Below, piece after piece: positions 23,911 to 33,838 of a stretch of 64,000 nucleotides of DNA. The stretch lies in contig CAJNOI010000071.1 of assembly GCA_905250115.1 (NCBI GenBank), positions 309,135-373,134 of the forward strand, read 5' to 3'. The position numbers were made by a program, and so were the translations under genes. Below the pieces are notes generated by a model that did not search any database, was not told the origin of the DNA, and saw only the letters and a program-made list of their open reading frames with translations. The stretch comes from Adineta steineri (Eukaryota > Rotifera > Eurotatoria > Adinetida > Adinetidae). Each line of letters starts with the position of its first letter. Positions within the stretch are counted from its first letter, which is position 1.

Positions 23911-23976
23911 CTTGAGGGTGGGCGAAGATGTGAGTGTCGAAGGGTGTCAGTATATCTCTCTACCCAGACCCTCAAG
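23911..23976. repeat. GT-rich/CA-rich foldback hairpin 1
   Basis: Begins CTTGAGGGTGGG and ends CCCAGACCCTCAAG, with GTGAGTGT and GGGTGT inside the left arm. It lies just upstream of the giant gene start. It belongs to a dispersed family of short hairpins in this window. Confidence 0.6.
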
Positions 23977-24138
23977 ATCTTAATGAATGGCAAAAGAATC
24001 TACATAAGAAAATACAAAATTAATAAATTAGATATTTCAACCTCAATCGATATCATTTAATATTACTAACTTATATTATCTGCAAAACAGATGATTGATC
24101 GAAGAATATGGTAGTGGATGTGGTTGATTAATATTATT

Positions 24139-24211
24139 CTGAAAAAAGAAGACGTAGAAATGAATCATTGTATTGCTTTCCGATGATAAAAGTAAATCAA
24201 GAGAAACTTAC
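24139..24211 (-). promoter_or_regulatory. Probable 5'-UTR intron of the giant gene
   Basis: On the minus strand, donor GTAAGTTT begins at 24211 and acceptor TTTTTTCAG ends at 24139, giving a 73-bp intron of the size normal in this genome. It lies about 330 bp upstream of the start codon at 23807. If real, it shows the giant gene is transcribed and spliced by the host. Confidence 0.4.
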
Positions 24212-24413
24212 CTTAAAACTGAGACTTAGGAGAGTAATTCGTAGTTGTGGAGTGAATGTATAGTTTTGACGGTTGCCGTTAATTTTTTTGTTTGGTGTAT
24301 CGAATAAGGCAATAAATAAGTTATTGAGTAACGATTAGTTTCAGAAGTATATTTAAAAGAATGAAGAAAGCCTAACTTTGTTTGAATAAAAATGAAGAAT
24401 GAAAATAACGAAG

Positions 24414-25971
24414 CCCAGGTCGAGACCAATGGAGTGAAACCGCGTTCCGAGCGTATGAACGAATTAAAACGCGTTCGGAATGTATTCTGAACGTGTTCGA
24501 AATTCGTTTAGTAGAGGGCGTTCGTTTGGAACGTATTTATTACGTTCTTATCTTCCTCATAGAGGACATTAATAAATTATATGATGAAAAATGATAGTTA
24601 CAATAGAACGCCTATATAACTTGAATTTTACAGAAATCTTTCTAAAAAAAATTGTGTTTTTTTTTAAGAATATTTAATGATTCTTATATTTTGAGTAAAT
24701 ATATTATAGTTGTTTTTTATGCATGGATTCTACATAAATGTTTAGTTTAATTGATGAATAAGCCTAACAGCATCTCTAGTTCTTGAGATGATCGATTATT
24801 TCTCCAATTATGACTTCTTCAACTTTTTTTTAATAACATTATTCAGAAGTACATTTACATATTAAACATAGTCAGTGCAATAATGACATGAACTCTCATT
24901 TCTGTTTTAATGTCCAATATCAAATGAACCACTTGTTGCACTTCCCATTATTGTAAATTATTCTATACTAATTCTCTAATAATCCGTAAATTTTAGAAAT
25001 ACAATGGTCATAATTTATTGTCTACTCCGTTGCCTTCAACTCCAGCTTGTCTTATGAAAAATTTGATTAATATATTATTTTCCAAATAAGATATTATTGA
25101 TTGTAAACATGAAGAAATCATTGAAAGGACAGAACAAAAAATCAAAGATAAACAACCTACATTACAGCATTATTTTCATGACGTGCAGCTAAAGAATTAG
25201 CTGCAGTTCACGCTGCTTTGCTTTATTCTATCATGATGATGATAAAATTATTGATTTTTAGGATAACGAAGAAAAAATTATTAGAAGTAATAAATGGCGT
25301 GGTCATAATTATTGAGAAAAGCAATCGTAAGTTTTCTTTAATAATGGCATTAATACGTTCACCTCTCAGTTTTATTTTTGCAGATTGGAAAATAAAAAAC
25401 AAATAGGTGTGTTAACATTAGATAATGATGGCGATCGTAATATTGATGAAGAATCAATAGAGTATGCGGATAACACTATGTGAACTCAAATCATTTCTAA
25501 AGAGAAAATATTTTCTTGTATATTTTTATGAATACTAGTAAAATATAGTACGTTTAGTCTGTTTTTTTTGTCATTTCGTGAACTTGGTATTTTTTATCTT
25601 GTTTTCATTCGACTATGATATAGAAATAAAGTTTGTTTTATTTATCTTTTATTGTGAACTTCTATGGTTATAGATTTCGTGTACTTTCATTTTGCTATTT
25701 ATTGTTTTTATGTGTATTAATACGGCAATTACCATTTTTTGTCTATCCAAACATTAGTTGTATCATTTTGTTATAAAATAAAATCGAAAATATGCTGGTT
25801 AATGTGTAACCTTGGTTTTAAGAAAAACATTAGTTTGATATTTTTGTGAACCGTTTACAATAACTAATCCTGACAATCCAGAACGCGTTTGAAACGACAG
25901 AGCGAACGCGCGAACATGCTCCGATCTACTTGTTCCGAACGCGTTTCCTCAGCGTTTGCATAGACCTAGGA
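24414..25971. mobile_element. Putative decayed DNA transposon with imperfect terminal repeats
   Basis: The left end (CCCAGGTCGAGACC, then a GC-rich stretch containing ACGCGTTCGGAA near 24470) is imperfectly repeated in inverse orientation at the right end (TTCCGAACGCGTTTCC near 25930, then AGACCTAGG). Both ends are rich in GAACG/CGTTC motifs, unlike the AT-rich interior. The interior has no intact ORF over 62 codons, only scraps. Family unknown. Confidence 0.35.
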
Positions 25972-25985
25972 GAAAAAGTGGTATT

Positions 25986-26061
25986 GGATGGGTGTGGGTG
26001 TAAATGTGGTATAGTGTGAGTGAGAATGCTAGGTGATTATATTATCCATACCCACACTCAA
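25986..26061. repeat. GT-rich/CA-rich foldback hairpin 2
   Basis: Left arm TGGATGGGTGTGGGTGTAAA, right arm ATCCATACCCACACTCAA. It sits at the upstream edge of the first copy of the duplicated GPCR segment. GTGGG content resembles telomeric repeat. Confidence 0.6.
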
Positions 26062-28326
26062 ATGCGATCAAAATAATTTGTCATTATTTACCGGAAACAA
26101 TCTCAAACGGCACCATTTTTTAATCACTTAAGATAACATTTTCCACAAAGACAATGTCGTTCTAAAATGTCTACATAATTCGGTTTCAGATAGTTTCATC
26201 TGAACAAATACGTCCGATACTGTTGTTTATTAAATTCTTCGTTTGGATTAGAAGGCAGAAAGATAAATTTTGATGCAGTGTAAATAAACATTATTTATTT
26301 GATAAATAATAATTCTAGAATTTTCAACCTTAGTTTATCACATATCAAGCAGTTATACTTATTTGAGTTTTTTAAGCAACATACATAGTTAGATACTCTT
26401 CATCTGTTACTGTCTTTTGGAATTTATCTCATCAATTTATATTAATTATCAAGATTACATTAAAATGATTAAAAATCAAAGTTTATGATACTACTTGGTA
26501 TTGTTAATGACCGTTATGCTATCGGACAAGGTCGAACATTCTACAATTATTATTACTATTGTTATTCAGAATTTATCTTTCCTTCTACTAAAATAATTTA
26601 TTTTTCTCAAATACATTTCTTCGTTTGTATGCTATAGTGCATTAATGTTGTTTTTAACGATATCAATCAACGAAATGAAATGTAAATAATATATAATTAG
26701 AAGGAATTTGATTGACGTCAGTAATCAGAGTTTGAAGAAGCTAAATCTCCACAGTATATGACTGTCTAGCAAAGAAAGAAAGTATGATTTTCCTGCCAAT
26801 TTCACAAATGACAGATCTCAAACATAGAGGAAGTGCAGATAAAAATATTAACTTCAAAAATTAAGATTAGCTATTCGTAATGCGTAAAGTGTTCCGTTTC
26901 CTGCAAGATTATAATATTTCAAGTTAGGAATGACTGAAGGTGAAATAGAAAAACAGATGATTATTTATACAATAATTAGTGAAAACATACGTTTTGGAAT
27001 TCAGAAGAATGCTTCGATGACATTCAGATATATATATTAATAATTAAACTTAAAATATATGTGCACTACATTTTTCTTTCTCGTCTTCAATAAGAAAAGA
27101 GCATCTAGTAGAATACTTATTTCTTTGCTCATTACTTTTTATAACCATCATGGAATTCAGAAGTAGATTTATTCCCATGGTTGTTTTGGAGATTCCAGCA
27201 ATCTCTGTATCAGTTATCCTATTTGTTTACTTTGCTTTGAATCGTCCGGTTAGTGCACAACTCAAAAATCATGGATGGATCATCCTACTTATCGTTAATT
27301 TTTTGCAATTGACTCTGCAACTGCCGATGCCAATGAGTTTTTATTATTTGAACTACGTTTCACCAGCAACAAATGGATATTGTGTATGGTGGACATATTG
27401 TGAATACTCACTGAATGCTGCTGGATTATTTTTAAATGCATGGATCTCTGTCGAACGACATTTAATCATTTTTCATGCACATCAAGTATTTGATAAGCGA
27501 TGGAAAAGATGGATTTTTCATTTCATTCCTATAATTTTCTGTTTGTTTTGGGCGCCACTATTTTACTTCATCGTAGTAGTGATCAATCCATGGTGCACGA
27601 ATGTATGGGATTATAATCGACTTCTATGTGGTTTTCCATGTTATTATGAAGACGCGGCTTTAAGTGAATTTGCTTTTCTCTTCAATATTATCCTGCCCAT
27701 TGTAACCATTATACTGGCCAATATAACGTTAGTTATTCGAGTGATCTATCAAAAGATGTCCCGACAACAAGGAGTCAATTGGCGACGTCATCGTAGAATG
27801 GTATTACAACTATGGGTAATGTCATCACTTCATTTAGGACTTTGGTTACCATTAGTAAGTACAACACTTATTGAAACGACTGTACAACCGTCATTTATGA
27901 TTAATCAATTGGAAACAATGCGATTCGCTCCGTATTTCATTCCACTTTTTTTGCCAATGATATGTCTTAGCTCACAACCAGAATTAGTAAGCAAAATGAA
28001 GAATCTTATTCGGATTCGACGAATGAACAGAGTTACCGCTGTAACTTAAAATTCAAACGTAGGACGACTGGTGACTATTCCTGCTGCTCAATGACGTTTA
28101 TTAGTGACTTGCATATCTATTGTGCATTCTCTCTTCTATTTGGAGTCTAACGATAATGTTCAACATTAACTTCACCCAAAACCATGTTTGTATAGTTCTA
28201 TGTCGTTCCATTCGTACAAATGATCGTAAATGTCTCAATATTATCTATGTATTCGATTTTTTGTTTTTGTTTTAGTGATCAATATAGTCTGTTTCTGTGC
28301 ATGTGTCCTAAAAAAAATTAAATAAA
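26012..28326 (+). repeat. Segmental duplication, copy 1 (contains GPCR 1)
   Basis: Nearly colinear with 30165-32574: identity resumes inside hairpin 2, runs through about 1.1 kb of upstream sequence, the receptor ORF and the 3' region, and stops just after the shared AATAAA at 28321. Copy 1 lacks about 45 bp present upstream in copy 2 (around 30700-30750). High similarity in non-coding DNA points to a fairly recent event or gene conversion. Confidence 0.85.
27150..28049 (+). CDS. Orphan rhodopsin-like 7TM receptor, copy 1 (299 aa, intronless)
   Basis: A single-exon ORF with seven hydrophobic stretches. The end of TM3 carries ERH (WISVERHLIIFHAHQVFD), a variant of the class A DRY motif. WAP occurs in TM4, and Cys residues near the top of TM3 and in loop 2 could form the usual disulphide. 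The third loop is short and basic (MSRQQGVNWRRHRRM). TM6 lacks the usual CWxP, and TM7 reads PYFIPLFLPMICLSSQPE. Likely a plasma-membrane chemosensory or peptide receptor of a lineage-expanded family; ligand unknown. It ends 15 codons earlier than copy 2 because TAC became TAA at the aligned position. AATAAA follows at 28321. Confidence 0.75.
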   Translation: MEFRSRFIPMVVLEIPAISVSVILFVYFALNRPVSAQLKNHGWIILLIVNFLQLTLQLPMPMSFYYLNYVSPATNGYCVWWTYCEYSLNAAGLFLNAWISVERHLIIFHAHQVFDKRWKRWIFHFIPIIFCLFWAPLFYFIVVVINPWCTNVWDYNRLLCGFPCYYEDAALSEFAFLFNIILPIVTIILANITLVIRVIYQKMSRQQGVNWRRHRRMVLQLWVMSSLHLGLWLPLVSTTLIETTVQPSFMINQLETMRFAPYFIPLFLPMICLSSQPELVSKMKNLIRIRRMNRVTAVT

Positions 28327-30004
28327 GCGCCAAAAAGTACTTATAATATATCTAACCACTCAGAACAGTATTAAACTTTCTGAATCACAATCGATTACAC
28401 TCAAAATACTCCCGAGTTTGATGAAAAACATTAATTGTAAAAAAGAAATTTTTCAACGTACGAAACATATGAATCTGTGAGGAAACCATGTGAAAAGAAG
28501 CAAACTAATTCTTAAGTTAAAACGAGTATCTTCTTTAATCAAAGATTTGAAAGAAACATTTCTCATTTTTTCATTTACTATTTATGTAAAGCTCAACTTG
28601 GATTTTTCAGTTAAAGCCAAACAACAAATATTAGTTATTCTTTTTTTTTCCATCTGACATTGTTTTGACGACCAACAAATGACAATTTTTGTACAACAAC
28701 TAACATTTATTTCTGTTATATGGGGTCGGTGTGGATATTAGCTTTTACTTATCCAAGCCCACATGTTGATTAATGAAATATAGTTATAACACTATTTCAT
28801 GTAATTTTTTTACTTCTGATATATTTTGTTTACAGTTTGTTGATAACAGGCATAATACGAGAGAAAAAATTGTTTTCACAGTGATTAACAAATAAAGAAC
28901 GAAAGAGAGAAGCAAATAAATGCATCGATTTGCTTTTATATTCGGAAAAAGCCAAGTAATCTTTTTCCGACGGACATTTACATCAAACAAGAAATTTCTT
29001 TCATCTTTTAAAAAATAATAACATGCCATTTTTTTTAAATATATTCTGTTTTAACCGACATGCATGGGACGATAATTGATATTTTGTGATATTCATATCT
29101 GATTTGTTGTCCATCAAAATTGGATAGTTTTATTAAATATATTTTAAAAGAAACATCGGTTAAGTCGAATAAAACTATCAACATAAAATAATTATTTGTC
29201 ATAAAATGCAACTAATATTTTAATATAGGTTTTAGAAATTTCTGAATATTGATAATATTAATCGAAACAAAATAAATAGTCTGATTGTTTTGATTAAAAA
29301 AGAGCGATTTGGTATTTGTAATCTACGGATTGATGCATCAACATTACGTCTCTGTTTGGCAATACATAAGAAAAACTAAAGAAACTACGGAAGAGAAGAA
29401 TCGACTCGCATATATTTAGTTGGTTTGTATTTGATCAAACAGAACAACAAAAATTCCATCGAAAAAATTCAAAGTGACTGATGGTTAAATATTTTTACTT
29501 TCTAAATGGTATTTTCTTACACGCAGCGTTTCTGTTGAATATTAATAAGTAATTCTACCGTATCTCAACCAGACTGTACAACAGTGACATTTGATTGCGA
29601 TAAAGTTTCTAGGGTTTGTGGAGTTTTTGATTTTAAGCATTTCGTTTTTACGAAGATAGACCCAAAGTATTTTTATTATTGAAATGTTGAAATTGAAGCG
29701 TTTTCGAATATTTTGATCGATAACTTCTGGTAGTTTTCTCTATCAAAAAAACGTCGAGAATGAAACCTGAGATTATATCTAAAATCCTCATGAAAAGGCG
29801 CATCGAATCAACCTAAACTTGATTTGAACTCCGAAAAAAATGTGCTTCATATAATGATTGAGTGTTCACTAACGTCATGAAAAACAGAGCTTATCATTAT
29901 TTCAAAAAGCCGAATTACACGATATGTTGGCCTAATATATTCGATAGAGCTTCACTTGCTCTACAACTATAATATTGCAGAACTCTCAGCCTTGTTGATT
30001 CAGC
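28327..30004. other. Spacer between the duplicated segments
   Basis: About 1.7 kb of AT-rich DNA without a convincing ORF on either strand. No similarity to flanking duplicated DNA was noticed. I see no recognisable element. Confidence 0.4.
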
Positions 30005-30072
30005 ATGAGTGTGTGTGTGTGACATTCTCGTCTAGTGGCTCAGGCCCTCGTTCACACCTATTCTCTACCACT
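30005..30072. repeat. GT-rich/CA-rich foldback hairpin 3
   Basis: Starts TGAGTGTGTGTGTGAC and ends TTCACACC, later CACTCA, so the outer six bases and the GT arm pair. Short and imperfect. Confidence 0.45.
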
Positions 30073-30150
30073 CAAATTCTTACTGTTAAAAGTGGCTATG
30101 TGACAAATATCACATGCATAGTGCATACTTATAAATGCACACTGATCCAT

Positions 30151-30206
30151 TGAGGGCGTGGATGTGAGTGCTAGGTGAACGCAGTATCCATACCCACACC
30201 CACCTT
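30151..30206. repeat. GT-rich/CA-rich foldback hairpin 4
   Basis: Left arm GAGGGCGTGGATGTGAGTG, right arm TATCCATACCCACACCCACC. It shares the central CTAGGTGA and TATCCATACCCACAC with hairpin 2. It lies at the upstream edge of the second duplicated GPCR segment. Confidence 0.6.
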
Positions 30207-32574
30207 TAATTGAGATGCTACATGAAAAGAAAATTCTATCAAAATAATTTGTCATTATTTGTCGGAACCAATCTTAAACGGCACCATTTTTTAATCGCTT
30301 AAGACAACGTTTTGCACAAAGAGAATGGTATTCAAAAATGCATACATAATTTATCAGGAGGTAGGTCCATCTGAACAAATACTTCTTATGTTGTTGTTTA
30401 TTAAATTCTTCGTTCAACAAACGGTATTATGGATCTCAATAATCCTTATTTGCATTAGTAGAAAGAAAGATAAATTTTGATGCATTGTAAATAAACATCA
30501 TTTATTTGATAAATAATAATTCTAGAATTTTCGAATTTAGTTTATCACATATCAAGCAGTTATACTTACTTCAGTTTTTTAAGCAACATACATGATTATA
30601 TACTCTTCATCTGTTACTGTCTTTTGGAATTTATCTCATCAATTTATATTAATTATCAAGATTACATTAAAATGATTAAAAATCAAAGTTTATGATGTCA
30701 CTTCAATTGATATATTATCAGAAGTTGTTATTCATTTTTTGATTGATGGTATTGTTAATGACTGTTATGCTATCGGACAAGATCAAAAATTCTACAATTA
30801 TTACTATTGTTATTCAGAATTTATCTTTCTTTCTACTAAAATAATTTATTTTTCTCGAATACATTTCTTCGTTTGTATGCTATAGTGCATTGATGTTGTT
30901 TTTAACGATATCAACCAAAGAAATGAAATGTAAATAATATATAATTAGAAGGAATTTCATTAACGTCAGTAATCAGAGTTTGAAGTAGTTACATCTCCAC
31001 AATATAAGGCTGTCTAACAAAGAAAGAAAGTATGATTTTTCTGCCAATTTCATATACGACAGATACCAAACATAGAGAAATAGAAAATGAAAATGTTAAC
31101 TTCAAAAATTAAGATTAGCTATTTATAACACGTAAAGTCTTCCCTTTGCTGTCAAGATTAAAGTATTTTAAATCAGAAATGACTAGAGAGGAAATAGAAA
31201 AAAAAGGTGATTATGAATATAATAATTAGTGAAAGTGTATGTTTTGGAATTCAGAAGAATGCTTCGCTGACATTCAAACATATATATTAATAAATAAACT
31301 TAAAATGTATGTGCACTACATTTTTCTTTCTCATCTTCAATAAGAAAAGAGCATCTAGTAGAATACTTATTTCTTTGCTCATTACTTTTTATAATCATCA
31401 TGGAATTCAGAAGTAGATTTATTCTCATGATTACTTTGGAAATTCCAGCAATCTTTATATCAGTTATCCTGTTTGTTTACTTTGCTTTAAATCGTCCTAT
31501 TAGTGCACAACTCAAAAATCATGGATGGATCATCCTGCTTATCGTTAATTTTTTGCAATTGACTCTGCAACTGCCGATGGAAATGAATTATTATTACTTG
31601 AGCTATGTTTCGCCAGCAACAAATGGATATTGTGTATGGTGGATATATTGTGAATATTCACTGAACGCTGCCGGATTATTTTTAAGTGCATGGATCTCTG
31701 TCGAACGACATTTAATCATTTTTCATGCACATCAAGTATTTGATAAGCGATGGAAAAGATGGATTTTTCATTTCATTCCTATAGTTTTCTGTTTGATTTG
31801 GCCACCAGTATTTTACTTCATGGTAATAGTGATCAGTCCATGGTGTACGAATGTATGGGATTTTAATCTACTTCTTTGTGGTTTTCCATGTTATTATGGA
31901 ATCGAGGCTTTAAGTCAGTTTCTTTTTCTCTTCAATATTATCCTGCCCATTGTAACCATTATATTGGCCAATGTAACGTTAGTTATTCGAGTGATCTATC
32001 AAAAGATGTCTCGACAACAAGGAGTGAACTGGCGACGTCATCGTAGAATGGTATTACAACTATGGGTAATGTCATCACTTCATTTGGGACTTTGGTTACC
32101 ATTAGTAAGTACAATCCTTATTGAAATGAATATACAGCCGTCATTCATGATTAATCAATTTGAAACAATGCAATTCGCTCCGTATTTCATTCCACTTTTT
32201 TTGCCAATGATATGTCTTAGCTCACAACCAGAGTTAATGAGCAAAATGAAGAATCTTATTCGGATGCGACCAATGAACAGAGTTAGCACTGTAACTTACA
32301 ATCGAAATGCAGTTCGGCCATTGACTATTGCTACTGGTCGATGATGTTTGTCAGTGGCTTTCATACCAATTATACGTTCGCTCTTCTGTTTGGAATCGAA
32401 CAAAGATGTTCAACATTATCTTCACCCAAAACCATTTTTGTATAGTTCTATGTCGTTCCATTCGTACAAATGATCGTAAATGTCTCAATATTATCGATGT
32501 ACTCGATTTTTTGCTTTTGCTTCAGTGATCAATAATCTGTTTCTGTGTATGTCTTCTAAAAAAAATTAAATAAA
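30165..32574 (+). repeat. Segmental duplication, copy 2 (contains GPCR 2)
   Basis: Second copy of the segment at 26012-28326, offset by about 4.25 kb. Its upstream edge lies in hairpin 4 and its downstream edge is just after AATAAA at 32569-32574, where the two copies diverge abruptly. Confidence 0.85.
31400..32344 (+). CDS. Orphan rhodopsin-like 7TM receptor, copy 2 (314 aa, intronless)
   Basis: Paralogue of the receptor at 27150, largely identical. The TM3-end ERH motif, the basic third loop and the TM7 segment are the same. Differences concentrate in TM1, the first extracellular loop (MEMNYYYLSYV against MPMSFYYLNYV), TM4 and extracellular loops 2-3, which may reflect ligand divergence. 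The tail is 15 residues longer and ends PLTIATGR. Class A 7TM membership is by topology and ERH; the ligand is unknown. The promoter region is also duplicated, so co-expression is likely. Confidence 0.75.
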   Translation: MEFRSRFILMITLEIPAIFISVILFVYFALNRPISAQLKNHGWIILLIVNFLQLTLQLPMEMNYYYLSYVSPATNGYCVWWIYCEYSLNAAGLFLSAWISVERHLIIFHAHQVFDKRWKRWIFHFIPIVFCLIWPPVFYFMVIVISPWCTNVWDFNLLLCGFPCYYGIEALSQFLFLFNIILPIVTIILANVTLVIRVIYQKMSRQQGVNWRRHRRMVLQLWVMSSLHLGLWLPLVSTILIEMNIQPSFMINQFETMQFAPYFIPLFLPMICLSSQPELMSKMKNLIRMRPMNRVSTVTYNRNAVRPLTIATGR

Positions 32575-32720
32575 GTCTTGTTTAACAATCATTTGCAAAG
32601 TTGTGAGTGATAATTGTTCTGACTTTTCTATACGAATTCAATCATAGGGAAATTAATGAATAATTGAAAAGAAGAAATATATTTGATTCCTCCCGATGTT
32701 CTGGTACTTTAGAAGATCAT

Positions 32721-32795
32721 CTTGGGCATGGATGTGGTGTGTAGTTATGAATACTATATACGTCATTTACCCACACCCACACTCACACCCTAAGA
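32721..32795. repeat. GT-rich/CA-rich foldback hairpin 5
   Basis: Left arm CTTGGGCATGGATGTGGTGT, right arm ACCCACACCCACACTCACAC continuing to CCTAAG. The right arm is a near run of CCCACA units. It lies about 150 bp beyond the end of the second GPCR segment. Confidence 0.6.
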
Positions 32796-33838
32796 AATTG
32801 TTTTCTCACATGAGATTTTTTACATCCTAAACTGAGTTTCATTTAGTCATAAACAATGAAATCGAGTTACTATTGAAAAAAGCCCCTTCTACGAAGATAT
32901 TGGTCGAAACAACATAACTATTATCAATTTTTGATTTTCGTTGAGCTGTATGTGATTAAGTAAATGCTAATTAAACAAATCTATTTTAATAAAATGAAAG
33001 ACCATTAATGTAGTGAAATGAAAAATAACTGTCTTCCTATATTTTTCAAACTAATGCAAAACAAACGTCTCAATTTTTCTGAGTTTAGACAGAAACATTC
33101 CATTTATAACTTTTTGTTCTGAGAACTATGAATGGACTTAACTGAAGTGTTTATCAATGACAATGACAATGACTCGAAAAGACGATATATTGAAGAATCG
33201 ATTTATTTTATGAGTCATCTATAAACATAAAAACGTATATTACAACTGTACGGAGAAAGTGTAATTATCATGAAAGTGCAAGACGGTTATGATGGGATCG
33301 AGTAAGAAGACAATCTGTATATCTCTCTTACAGGTAGCATCATCCTGCTATCCTATGATCATATCTTTAACACCGTATTTGGATAAAAAAAAGGTAAAAA
33401 AAAGTTAATAACAAACTTTGTACAACGTTCGATAAGGACAATTCCCACTGTCGAAGCATCACAGACTCTTATTATTAATTTCTTCCTTTATCACCATTTT
33501 TGAATCATCTTATGTTCATCTTATGCAAGTAATTCAATTATATATTAACTTATGAATTTAAGTTTTTATTTAAGTTTCTAATTAGAATAAAAATTGAATG
33601 AAATAAAAGGATATAGTAGAATGGATGGTAGCGAATAAAAAAAGTCATTCCTTGATAGTTAGTAGAAAAATAGGAGAACAAAAAAAAAGTTGCTCACACA
33701 CAGATTATTTTAAAAAAATCAAATTGTGAATAATGTTCATTTTCGCAAAAAAAAGTCATAATATAAATCTTTCTGATTGATTTTATGTGCAATTGTTGCT
33801 GTTGGTGCGCGAAAAATCAGGCCAAACTATATTCTGTC
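32796..33838. other. Intergenic spacer downstream of GPCR 2
   Basis: AT-rich sequence with no ORF of interest. It ends at the stop codon of the minus-strand secreted Cys-rich gene at 33839. Nothing recognised. Confidence 0.4.

Noticed and set aside
27150-28049. GPCR copy 1 as a pseudogene because of its early stop
   Set aside because: All seven membrane segments are intact and only 15 tail residues are lost.
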